6,224 nt of DNA from Rickettsia typhi (lineage in GTDB: Bacteria > Pseudomonadota > Alphaproteobacteria > Rickettsiales > UBA1997). Under the pieces are notes generated by a model. That model made no database searches, was not told where the DNA came from, and worked only from the letters and a program-made list of their open reading frames with translations. The position numbers were made by a program, and so were the translations under genes. This document shows positions 1-6,224 of this stretch, one piece after another (the stretch's first letter is position 1; every line of letters starts with the position of its first letter). The stretch lies in contig CAMASZ010000075.1 of the NCBI GenBank assembly GCA_945861125.1, positions 1 to 6,224 on the forward strand, read 5' to 3'.

Positions 1-57
1 GGGCAAGACTGGCAAAAATATTTTGTTATAATTTGATTTAAAGATGGGATTTGGTAT
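1..57 (-). repeat. Left copy of an inverted dispersed repeat (inner end only)
   Basis: This segment is the reverse complement of 6041-6097 with 55 of 57 positions identical; the mismatches are at positions 3 and 6. Similarity stops sharply after position 57, at the shared end GATTTGGTAT, so 57 is the inner boundary. The outer part lies beyond the left window edge, where the right copy carries its hairpins. Strand is given relative to the right copy, taken as +. Read on the + strand, frame 1 gives the tail GQDWQKYFVII followed by a TGA stop at 34-36, and the right copy has the same tail with one residue changed. The family is not one I can name. A rickettsial palindromic-type element or a non-autonomous mobile element are both possible. 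Confidence 0.85.
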
Positions 58-60
58 AAT
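33..60 (+). promoter_or_regulatory. Promoter-like hexamers at the end of the left repeat
   Basis: TTGATT at 33-38 and a perfect TATAAT at 55-60 are separated by 16 nt, resembling a sigma-70 promoter pointing towards gltA. The TATAAT straddles the repeat boundary; the right copy reads TATTAG there, so this candidate -10 exists only at the left copy. A second TATAAT lies inside the repeat at 27-32 without a good -35. In DNA this AT-rich such matches arise easily by chance, and the start codon of gltA is more than 300 nt away. Confidence 0.2.
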
Positions 61-172
61 TCACACAAAATAAACCAGCCACTAACACTAGAAAACACTA
101 GCTGTAATACAAGATAATAACAAGAAAATAATCAGGAGAAACTACAAAAATTTAAATGAATTTCTAAATAGG

Positions 173-187
173 ATTTGCGACAGGGCC
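173..187 (-). mobile_element. Possible insertion-sequence terminal repeat (solo end)
   Basis: On the minus strand this reads GGCCCTGTCGCAAAT. It matches the IS6/IS26-type terminal repeat GGCACTGTTGCAAA, as I remember it, at 12 of 14 positions; some other IS families have similar ends. No matching opposite end and no transposase reading frame occur in the window, so at most this is a decayed or solo remnant. Its outer edge abuts the short repeat fragment at 188-203 directly, which is what insertion of a mobile element into a repeat copy would leave. A chance match cannot be excluded. Confidence 0.28.
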
Positions 188-203
188 ATTATACCAAATC
201 TTT
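188..203 (+). repeat. Third, short fragment of the dispersed repeat end
   Basis: ATTATACCAAATCTTT is the reverse complement of the left repeat end at 40-60, except that five bases (46-50) of the left copy are missing here. ATACCAAATC also matches the start of the right copy (6041-6050) in the same orientation. It therefore forms a 16-bp inverted repeat with a 5-nt bulge against the left copy, enclosing about 127 nt. The simplest reading is a truncated additional copy; an alternative is that 40-203 is itself a small inverted-repeat element. Confidence 0.5.
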
Positions 204-383
204 ATTAAGTCCTTAAAGATTGAAGTTGCCACTAGAATTTTTCTAAAATAACAAAATGAAGAAATTAAAATTTTATTTTAAGCAATTTTTCGTTTAAAAA
301 AAATTATTGCCAAAACCATTGCTTGCAAGTGATAAAAATTGATTTATTTTTTAATATAAAAAATCAAACAATTTTTAATAATT

Positions 384-1673
384 ATGACACAACATGCTAA
401 GCTTATTTTACCAAATGGTAAAGAAATTATATTACCCATTCGACAAGCAACAATAGGTCAAGATGTAATTGATATTGCTAGCTTATACAAAGAAAGCGGC
501 ATGTTTACCTATGATCCCGGATTTCTATCAACCGCTTCATGTGAATCAAAAATTACTTTTATCGATGGCGATAAAGGAGTATTGCAACATGGTGGCTATT
601 CGATTGAAGATTTAGCAAAGAAATCCGAATATCTTGAAGTATCTTATTTACTTCTAAATCATGAATTGCCAAATTCTCAACAATATAAGGAATTTACTAG
701 CAATATTAAAAAAAATATGCTTGTTCACGAGCAAATTAATATTTTACTTCGTGGCTTTCCTCGTAAGGCCCATCCTATGGCAATCATGGTTGGAGCCGTT
801 GCTTCTCTTTCGGCTTTTTATCATGAATCTATGGATATATCTTCACCAGAAGGAAGAATGGATGTGGTTTATAAAATAATCGCCAAAATGCCAACTTTGG
901 CAGCAATGGCTTACAAATACTCTATTGGTGAACCAATTATTTATCCCCTTGATCACCTTGGTTTTGCTGAAAATTTCTTGCACATGTTCTTTGCCAAACC
1001 TACCTCGTCTTTTCGGGTTAGTCCAACAATTGCCAAAGCAATGGAGATGATTTTTATTTTGCATGCTGATCACGAACAAAATGCCTCAACTTCAACGGTT
1101 CGATTAGCAGGGTCTTCTGGGGCTAACCCTTTTGCTTGTATAGGGGCCGGAATCTCTTCATTATGGGGCCCATCTCATGGGGGCGCTAATGAAGAAGTTA
1201 TCGAAATGCTTCAAGAAATTGCTACTCCAAATCGTATCCCTGAGTTTATAAAGAGAGCCAAAGATAAAAATGATCCTTTCCGATTAATGGGATTCGGTCA
1301 TCGTGTTTATAAAAACTATGACCCTCGAGCATCTGTTTTAAAAAAATCATGTGATGAAGTTTTAAGCGAGCTAGGAATCAAAGATCCTCTTCTTGATATT
1401 GCCATAGAGTTAGAAAAAATAGCCTTAAATGATGAATATTTTGTTTCTAGAAAACTCTTTCCCAATGTTGATTTTTATTCTGGCATTATTTATAAGGCCC
1501 TTGGAATTCCTACCAATCTATTTACAGTAATATTTGCTATTGCTCGCTCTGCTGGATGGATTTCGCAATGGAAAGAAATGATTGAAGATCCAGCTTTTAA
1601 AATTGGAAGACCTCGCCAACTCTACAATGGTCATGTTAAAAGAGACTATATAAAAATGGAAAACCGAAAATAA
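384..1673 (+). CDS. gltA: Citrate synthase
   Basis: Type II bacterial citrate synthase, 429 residues, close to the usual length of about 430. It condenses oxaloacetate and acetyl-CoA to citrate, the entry step of the TCA cycle, in the cytoplasm. The family's catalytic residues are visible: His265 in GPSHGG, His306 in [13 protein letters not shown] and Asp363 in NVDFYSG. The conserved ADHEQNAS (His230), Arg315 and Arg388 (ARSAGW) are also in place, offset by one from E. coli numbering. The N-terminal segment with FTYDPGF, STASC and IDGDKG resembles the Rickettsia enzyme. The start at 384 gives an N terminus of expected length; no Shine-Dalgarno sequence precedes it. Its TAA stop lies one nucleotide before the ATG of the VirB4 paralogue, so it heads a probable operon. 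Citrate synthase identity is secure. I see no truncation or frameshift. Confidence 0.97.
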   Translation: MTQHAKLILPNGKEIILPIRQATIGQDVIDIASLYKESGMFTYDPGFLSTASCESKITFIDGDKGVLQHGGYSIEDLAKKSEYLEVSYLLLNHELPNSQQYKEFTSNIKKNMLVHEQINILLRGFPRKAHPMAIMVGAVASLSAFYHESMDISSPEGRMDVVYKIIAKMPTLAAMAYKYSIGEPIIYPLDHLGFAENFLHMFFAKPTSSFRVSPTIAKAMEMIFILHADHEQNASTSTVRLAGSSGANPFACIGAGISSLWGPSHGGANEEVIEMLQEIATPNRIPEFIKRAKDKNDPFRLMGFGHRVYKNYDPRASVLKKSCDEVLSELGIKDPLLDIAIELEKIALNDEYFVSRKLFPNVDFYSGIIYKALGIPTNLFTVIFAIARSAGWISQWKEMIEDPAFKIGRPRQLYNGHVKRDYIKMENRK

Positions 1674-1674
1674 A

Positions 1675-4182
1675 ATGAATGCAATATTCAAAAAATTATT
1701 ATTAAAAACCCAAAACAAAACACAAAAGTCAATTGCCAAGATTGTTGACCACGATTTTATACCTTATGTGTGTCACTATAATGAAAATACTATTTTAACT
1801 AAAAATGGTGAATTAGTTCAAATAATTAGAATAACTGGGTTTAGCAGTACATCGGCAATCGCAGAATTAATATCTCTTCGTGACGCAGTTAACAAATCAA
1901 TAAAAGATAATATTGCTAAAAATAATTATGCTGTTTGGATTAACACTTTAAGACGTAAAAAAAATATTATTCCAAATGGTGAATTTAAAGAGTTCTTGGC
2001 AAAAAAAATAGATCAAACTTGGAATGATATTAACACTTGGAATGATCAATATGTTAACGAATTATATATCACTATTATCAAAGATGGTCTTGATACTTCG
2101 ATCGGCAACTATCAGTCATTTTTAAGATCATTTTCATACTACACAACCAAATCACTACATAAAAAATATTTAGAAAAATCACACAATGAATTATCAGAGT
2201 TGGTACAAAAAATTTTAGACTCACTAAAAGATTATGGTGGCAAAGTTCTTGGTATTAAAGAGTGGGATGGAGTTTTATATTCAGAACCGATGCGTTTTTT
2301 TGGTAAATTAGTAAATTTATATGAACATCGTTATCCCCTGTCAGCAAACGATATATCTTTTGATCTTTCAACTCATAAACTGGCATTTGGAGATAGAGAG
2401 TTAGAAGTTGTGGGAAATAATAATAAAAATTTTGCAGCTATTTTTTCTCTAAAAGAATATTTTGAAGTTGCAATTCATTCACTTGATAAAATTCTACAAT
2501 TACCTTTTGAGTTTATAATTAGTCAGTCTTATGACTTCTCCTATACAAAAAAAGATTTATCACAACAAGAAAATCAAGATTACATTTTAAAAGTTAGTGG
2601 CGATGAAGAGCTAAGAAAAATGATTGGAGCAGCAAGTTTTGTTGAAGATAAAACTGGCACCAAAACTGATTATGCAAAACTTCAAACTACTTTTATGATT
2701 ATTAGTTCAAGCAAAGAAAAGCTAGAAAAAGATATTGCTTTATCAATACAAAAATTTAGCGATCTTGGTTTTGTTTTGATCAGAGAAGATATATTTCTTG
2801 AACATTGTTTTTGGTCACAGCTACCTGCAAACTTTTCTTTTTTAACTCGACAAAAGGCAATAAATTCAAATAAAATAGGTGGTTTTGCAGCTTTACACAG
2901 TTTTCCTTCGGGAATTTTTGCAGGCAATAAGTGGGGATCGGCTATATCAGTTTTTAAAACCGTTTTAAATACCCCCTATTTCTTTAACTTCCATGACGGA
3001 GACTTGGGCCATACCTTAATCATAGGTTCATCAAAAACTGGAAAAAGTGTATTATTAAATTTTTTAGTGGCACAAAGCTTAAGATTAAAAACTAAAATTT
3101 TTTATTTTGATTTTGATAATCGTGCTAAATGCTTGATATCTGGATTATCTGGAAAATATTACGATATATTTCAAAAAGACAACAAAGATCCTAGCTTTCT
3201 AAGATTAAATCCGCTCTCTTTATCGGGAAAAGTCGATAAAAGAAAATTCTTGGCAGAATTCTTTAATAGCTTAGTAATATACACTAAAAATACAGCTCCT
3301 GAAGATCAAATTCAATTTATTCCGCAAATTATAGATAGAATATTGGCAAAAAATATCGATAATTTTGCTGACGCCTGTAAAGAATTCAACAGCATTGAAA
3401 CCGCACAAATTTATGAAAAATTAAAGCTTTGGAATGGTGAAGATCTTGGCTTTATATTTAATTCCAAAAACGAAATAGATTGGAAAGATGAAATTATCGC
3501 GATAAATCTTAGCGAAATAAGATCTCAAAAAGCCATTATAGTTCCAGTAATGTTTTACTTGCTTCATAGAATTGAAGCAAATTTTGATGACTCTCCTTGC
3601 ATAATTGTTTTAAAGCAACCCTGGGAAATGCTTGATAATCAAGTGATTGCACCATATTTAGCCGAATTTTTAGAAAAAGCAAAAAGCAAAAATTGTGTAG
3701 TTTTGTTTGCCTCCGATGATGATCCTAAAATTATAAAAAGCGAAATTACCCCTATTATTAAAAAATATTTAGCTACAGAAATATATATGCCAAATGCTGA
3801 TATTCAGCCATATTATAAAGATGTTCTAGATCTAAAGGAAGATGAGATACAAATTATAAAAATGATGAATCCTAATGAATTTTTATTTTTGGTTAAACAT
3901 GCTGAAGATTCTTTTATTGCCGGGTTAAATCTTAGTAAAAATGTTGAAATTCTAAAAATTCTTTCTGCCGACGATCTAACAATTGCTGCAATGAATGAAG
4001 TAATAAAAAGCATTTCAGAGGAAAAACCTCAAGGATTTAACAATCAAGATTGGTTAGAACAATTATTTGAAGTATTAAAGATAATTGAGGAAGAGAGAAT
4101 TTTGGAAGAAAAAGAAAGAAAAAGGAAAGAATTTGCTGAAAGAAGAAGATTGGCAAAAGAAAAGCTTAAAAGCCTTGATTAA
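1675..4182 (+). CDS. virB4: VirB4-family type IV secretion ATPase paralogue, probably hydrolysis-defective (RvhB4-II-like)
   Basis: An 835-residue CagE/TrbE/VirB4-family protein; VirB4 proteins are usually about 800. The N-terminal VirB4 domain starts with FIPYVCHYNENTILTKNGE (residues 28-46). The C-terminal RecA-like ATPase domain has Walker A GSSKTGKS at 451-458, then FDFDNRA at 478-484 and FLRLNPL at 508-514. At the Walker B site the hydrophobic strand IIVL (643-646) is followed by KQPW where the family has DEAW, so both acidic residues are lost (Lys647, Gln648). The later ATQ motif reads ASD (679-681). I infer nucleotide binding without normal hydrolysis. No membrane segment is evident; a highly charged helix, possibly coiled coil, ends the protein (about 805-832). 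Rickettsiales vir systems are known to carry a second, divergent VirB4 away from the main clusters, and this isolated copy fits that role. The ATG starts one nucleotide after gltA, suggesting co-translation; a weak GGA lies about 14 nt upstream. The family call is firm; the paralogue assignment is an inference. Confidence 0.9.
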   Translation: MNAIFKKLLLKTQNKTQKSIAKIVDHDFIPYVCHYNENTILTKNGELVQIIRITGFSSTSAIAELISLRDAVNKSIKDNIAKNNYAVWINTLRRKKNIIPNGEFKEFLAKKIDQTWNDINTWNDQYVNELYITIIKDGLDTSIGNYQSFLRSFSYYTTKSLHKKYLEKSHNELSELVQKILDSLKDYGGKVLGIKEWDGVLYSEPMRFFGKLVNLYEHRYPLSANDISFDLSTHKLAFGDRELEVVGNNNKNFAAIFSLKEYFEVAIHSLDKILQLPFEFIISQSYDFSYTKKDLSQQENQDYILKVSGDEELRKMIGAASFVEDKTGTKTDYAKLQTTFMIISSSKEKLEKDIALSIQKFSDLGFVLIREDIFLEHCFWSQLPANFSFLTRQKAINSNKIGGFAALHSFPSGIFAGNKWGSAISVFKTVLNTPYFFNFHDGDLGHTLIIGSSKTGKSVLLNFLVAQSLRLKTKIFYFDFDNRAKCLISGLSGKYYDIFQKDNKDPSFLRLNPLSLSGKVDKRKFLAEFFNSLVIYTKNTAPEDQIQFIPQIIDRILAKNIDNFADACKEFNSIETAQIYEKLKLWNGEDLGFIFNSKNEIDWKDEIIAINLSEIRSQKAIIVPVMFYLLHRIEANFDDSPCIIVLKQPWEMLDNQVIAPYLAEFLEKAKSKNCVVLFASDDDPKIIKSEITPIIKKYLATEIYMPNADIQPYYKDVLDLKEDEIQIIKMMNPNEFLFLVKHAEDSFIAGLNLSKNVEILKILSADDLTIAAMNEVIKSISEEKPQGFNNQDWLEQLFEVLKIIEEERILEEKERKRKEFAERRRLAKEKLKSLD

Positions 4183-4199
4183 TTTAAATAAAATTAATC
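4177..4199 (+). other. Perfect AT-rich hairpin spanning the virB4 stop codon and the virB4-recJ gap
   Basis: GATTAATTT (4177-4185) pairs perfectly with AAATTAATC (4191-4199) across a 5-nt loop. The left arm contains the TAA stop of virB4 (4180-4182) and the right arm ends 7 nt before the recJ ATG at 4207. Only two of nine pairs are G-C and no T tract follows, so it is a poor intrinsic terminator. It could mark an mRNA-processing or attenuation site, or be a chance product of AT-rich sequence. Confidence 0.35.
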
Positions 4200-4206
4200 C
4201 TTATCG

Positions 4207-5985
4207 ATGAAATCAATTCTTAACAAACAATGGAATATAAAAAAATTTGATGAAAGACTGTCGCGTTCAATAAAACAATCTCACGATATATCGGAATATT
4301 TGAGTAATTTATTATCAATTCGTGGAATTAAACCAGATCAAGTATCAGAGTTTTTTAATCCCAAAATAAAAAATATACTTCCTGATCCTTTTTTACTTCA
4401 AGACATGAATAAAGCAGTTGATCACGTTATTGATGCTATTGAAAATAATAAAAAGATTACTATTTTTGCAGATTACGATGTCGATGGAGCTACTAGCGCT
4501 TCAATATTAAAACGCTTTTTTAAGAATATTGGCTATGAAATTGATATTTACATTCCAGATCGAATATTAGAGGGATATGGCCCAAACACTGAAGCCTTAT
4601 TAAATTTAAAAAATTCTGGAGTTGATCTGGTAATCACTGTTGATTGTGGAACGGTTTCATTTAAACCTCTAGAAGAAGCCAAAAAAGCTGGATTAGAAAT
4701 AATTGTAATCGATCATCATCTTGGAGTTATTGAAAAACCTGAAGCTATTGCAATTATTAATCCAAATTTATTAGAAGAAAAATTCGAACATAAAAATCTT
4801 TGCGCAGCTGGAGTTGTATTTTTATTTGTAGTTGCAATAAACAAAAAATTAAGAGAAAAAAATTTCTATAACAATAAAAAAGAACCTAATCTTATTGAAT
4901 TACTTGATCTAGTTGCTCTAGGAACTGTTTGCGATGTAATGCCCTTAACTGGTTTAAATCGAGCCTTTGTTACACTTGGACTAAAAATATTAAAACAAAG
5001 AAAGAATTTAGGTCTAAGACAAATATCAGATTTGGTAGCTTTCAATAGTGAGCCCAATGTTTACAGTTTGGGATTTATTTTTGGACCAAGAATAAATGCG
5101 GGAGGAAGGGTTGGTAAGTCTAATTTAGGAGCAAAAATACTATCCAGCGAGGATGAGTTTGAAGTAAAAGAAATTGCCACTCAATTAGAAATGTTTAATC
5201 AACAACGTAAAGATATTGAAGCTCAAGTGCTCGATGAAGCAATTAATCAATTAGAAAATAACAGTAATAATTTTAGTATTAAAGATCCAGTTATCTTTGC
5301 GCAATCGAATAATTGGCATCAGGGTGTTATTGGGATTGTGGCCTCGCGTCTAAAAGATTTATATAATAAACCGGTAGCGGTGATTTCAATTGACGACAAG
5401 AATAACAAAGGTAAAGCTTCATGTCGATCTATAAATGGAGTTGATTTTGGTGCCGAAATTTTAAAAGCTCGATTACAAGGTTTGTTAATTGAAGGCGGTG
5501 GTCATGCGATGGCGGGGGGATTTTCAGTTAAAGCTGATAAAATAGCTGAATTACATAATTTTTTTTGCAATAATCTTAGAAATAAAGTTGATGAAATATT
5601 AAGTAACAATATTAACGAATTTGAAATTGAGCTCGATCTTGCCCAGTTAAATATTGATTTGTTAAAAGAATTTTCAAAACTAGAGCCTTTTGGAGTTGGT
5701 AATGCTAAACCAAAATTTTGTTTACGTAATGTTCAAAAAATAACCGCAAATTTAGTTGGAAAAAATCACGAACATATAAATTGCATATTCTCAACTAAAA
5801 CATTACTAGGATTTAATCAACAAATTCAAGGAACTGCTTTTCGTGCCAAAGAAACTAAAATCGCTGAAATATTACTTGGTAGCAATATAAACAAAAAAAT
5901 GCATCTTATAGGGACTATTAATATCAATAATTGGATGGGATCTGAAAAAATGCAAATTATTATTGATGATATTATTCTGGCTTAA
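4207..5985 (+). CDS. recJ: Single-stranded-DNA-specific exonuclease RecJ
   Basis: A 592-residue DHH-family 5'-3' exonuclease, near the E. coli length of 577, acting on single-stranded DNA in RecF-pathway recombination, base excision and mismatch repair. The metal-binding motifs occur in order: DYDVDG (89-94), VDCG (145-148), DHH (169-171) and the Asp243 motif GTVCDVMPL. Next come GPRINAGGR (293-301), HQGVIGIVASR (371-381) and the DHHA1 signature GGGHAMAGG (430-438). The C-terminal OB-type domain begins around EPFGVGNAKP (493-502). All expected catalytic residues are present, so the enzyme should be active. The N terminus (KQWNI, LLSIRG, FFNPKI) aligns with the family, supporting the ATG at 4207, although no Shine-Dalgarno precedes it (ATCCTTATCG). 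It follows the VirB4 paralogue by 24 nt and is probably the last gene of the transcription unit. No rearrangement is apparent. Confidence 0.96.
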   Translation: MKSILNKQWNIKKFDERLSRSIKQSHDISEYLSNLLSIRGIKPDQVSEFFNPKIKNILPDPFLLQDMNKAVDHVIDAIENNKKITIFADYDVDGATSASILKRFFKNIGYEIDIYIPDRILEGYGPNTEALLNLKNSGVDLVITVDCGTVSFKPLEEAKKAGLEIIVIDHHLGVIEKPEAIAIINPNLLEEKFEHKNLCAAGVVFLFVVAINKKLREKNFYNNKKEPNLIELLDLVALGTVCDVMPLTGLNRAFVTLGLKILKQRKNLGLRQISDLVAFNSEPNVYSLGFIFGPRINAGGRVGKSNLGAKILSSEDEFEVKEIATQLEMFNQQRKDIEAQVLDEAINQLENNSNNFSIKDPVIFAQSNNWHQGVIGIVASRLKDLYNKPVAVISIDDKNNKGKASCRSINGVDFGAEILKARLQGLLIEGGGHAMAGGFSVKADKIAELHNFFCNNLRNKVDEILSNNINEFEIELDLAQLNIDLLKEFSKLEPFGVGNAKPKFCLRNVQKITANLVGKNHEHINCIFSTKTLLGFNQQIQGTAFRAKETKIAEILLGSNINKKMHLIGTININNWMGSEKMQIIIDDIILA

Positions 5986-6089
5986 TTATATACCAAAACA
6001 TAAATCTATACTCTTAATTAAACCAACCTAAGATTATCTAATACCAAATCCCATCTTTAAATCAAATTATAACAAAATATTTTTGCCAG

Positions 6090-6118
6090 TCGTGTCCTAG
6101 GGCAACGACACGATTTTT
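6090..6118 (+). terminator. Candidate Rho-independent terminator after recJ
   Basis: TCGTGTC (6090-6096) pairs perfectly with GACACGA (6107-6113) across a 10-nt loop, and TTTTT follows at 6114-6118. Four of the seven pairs are G-C, clearly more than the surrounding sequence. It lies about 105 nt after the recJ stop and faces the right way to end the gltA-virB4-recJ transcript. The hairpin belongs to the dispersed repeat, so terminator function may be borrowed from it. The T tract can alternatively pair with AAAAATC at 6124-6130. Confidence 0.55.
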
Positions 6119-6123
6119 GAGAT

Positions 6124-6182
6124 AAAAATCTTTAAAAAATGAAGCTGTATATCCATACAGCTGAGGCTTTTTGAAGATTTTT
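6124..6182. repeat. Long imperfect palindrome (hairpin) within the repeat
   Basis: AAAAATCTT (6124-6132) pairs with AAGATTTTT (6174-6182). The stem continues through a T-G wobble (6133/6173) into AAAAA/TTTTT (6134-6138 with 6168-6172). After an internal loop of four and five bases, a perfect 8-bp stem AGCTGTAT/ATACAGCT (6143-6150 with 6155-6162) closes on the 4-nt loop ATCC. This gives about 23 pairs in 59 nt. Ts at 6178-6184 follow the structure on the + strand and As precede it, so it could also terminate transcription in either direction. Confidence 0.65.
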
Positions 6183-6193
6183 TTACCAAAAAT

Positions 6194-6224
6194 ATGAAGT
6201 TAGAATTTGAATATCCTATTGAAT
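6194..6224 (+). CDS. Possible start of a downstream gene, cut by the window edge
   Basis: An ATG at 6194 opens a frame that reads MKLEFEYPIE and is still open at the window end. It begins just after the last hairpin of the repeat, where a new gene could plausibly start, and the same frame is closed upstream by a TGA at 6140-6142. No Shine-Dalgarno sequence precedes it (ACCAAAAAT). Ten residues are too few to assign a family, and an open stretch this short is expected by chance. Confidence 0.3.
   Translation, partial: MKLEFEYPIE

Larger units (their letters stand above)
58..383. other. Non-coding region upstream of gltA
   Basis: No convincing gene is visible in these 326 bases; all frames carry frequent stops. 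Contents are a 10-nt-spaced direct repeat AACACTAG (84-91 and 94-101), an IS-end-like sequence (173-187), a short inverted repeat fragment (188-203) and a very AT-rich leader of about 150 nt. Weak promoter-like elements near gltA include TTGCAA at 323-328 with TATTTT at 345-350 (16-nt spacer) and TAATAT at 352-357, none compelling. There is no purine-rich Shine-Dalgarno sequence ahead of the gltA ATG; the bases just upstream are TTTTTAATAATT, so initiation on an AU-rich, unstructured leader is likely. Confidence 0.5.
6041..6184 (+). repeat. Right copy of the inverted dispersed repeat
   Basis: The first 57 bases (6041-6097) match the reverse complement of 1-57 at 55 positions. The outer limit cannot be fixed because the left copy runs out of the window; I place it at about 6184, where the palindromic structure ends. 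The element contains a terminator-like hairpin (6090-6118) and a long imperfect palindrome (6124-6182). On the minus strand one frame is open through the whole element, from 6199 down to a TGA at 6062-6064, and ends GHDWQKYFVII; it has no ATG. The spacer between recJ and the element (5986-6040) holds only a near copy of the end motif, ATACCAAAAC at 5990-5999. Confidence 0.8.

Noticed and set aside
84..101. Direct repeat AACACTAG twice, 10 nt apart, as an operator or CRISPR-like unit
   Set aside because: Only two 8-mers occur, without dyad symmetry or further units, and they are far from the gltA start.
48..200. A 153-bp miniature inverted-repeat element with 13-bp ends GATTTGGTATAAT
   Set aside because: The left end is contained in the longer repeat shared with 6041-6097 and no target-site duplication flanks it; a truncated repeat copy at 188-203 explains it better.
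256..297. A 13-codon reading frame (MKKLKFYFKQFFV) upstream of gltA that could be a leader peptide
   Set aside because: It has no ribosome binding site, its composition is simply that of AT-rich DNA, and there is no attenuator structure after it.
282..310. Imperfect hairpin GCAAT...ATTGC in the gltA leader
   Set aside because: Pairing depends on A-T runs with bulges and is indistinguishable from background in this composition.
661..1079. Small overlapping reading frames on both strands inside gltA (and similar ones in virB4 and recJ)
   Set aside because: They lie within strongly supported genes in other frames, show no family motifs and have no start signals.
3613..3618. Walker B loss as a sequencing error in virB4
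   Set aside because: DE to KQ needs several base changes in codons AAG CAA, the frame is intact, and a second motif (TQ to SD) is altered too.
1..6184. Composite transposon carrying gltA, virB4 and recJ between inverted repeats
   Set aside because: The genes are core housekeeping or host-typical functions with uniform composition and no transposase is present; separate repeat insertions are simpler.

Overview
The window is AT-rich throughout and carries three intact, co-directional protein genes on the + strand: citrate synthase (gltA), a VirB4-family type IV secretion ATPase paralogue, and the single-strand exonuclease RecJ. An AT-rich genome, a citrate synthase whose N-terminal third resembles the rickettsial enzyme, and a lone VirB4 paralogue away from other vir genes together suggest an obligately intracellular alphaproteobacterium of the order Rickettsiales. 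I cannot name the genus from sequence alone.

Layout. Positions 1-57 are the inner end of a repeat whose inverted copy starts at 6041. Positions 58-383 hold no convincing gene; they contain a possible insertion-sequence end (173-187), a third short fragment of the same repeat (188-203) and the leader of gltA. gltA (384-1673), the virB4 paralogue (1675-4182) and recJ (4207-5985) follow with gaps of 1 and 24 nt, so they look like one transcription unit. After a 55-nt spacer the second repeat copy begins (6041 to about 6184). It contains a terminator-like hairpin with a T tract and then a long imperfect palindrome. A new reading frame may begin at 6194 and run off the window.

Working together. 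The three products belong to central carbon metabolism, envelope secretion and DNA repair, so the grouping is not an obvious functional pathway; it may reflect shared transcription only.

The most noteworthy observation is in the VirB4 paralogue. Its Walker A motif is intact, but the Walker B acidic pair is replaced by Lys-Gln and the downstream conserved Thr-Gln by Ser-Asp. This predicts a protein that may bind nucleotide but is unlikely to hydrolyse it, perhaps a structural or regulatory partner of a catalytic VirB4 encoded elsewhere. The second is the pair of nearly identical inverted repeats (55 of 57 positions) bracketing the gene block, each ending in the same short reading-frame tail.
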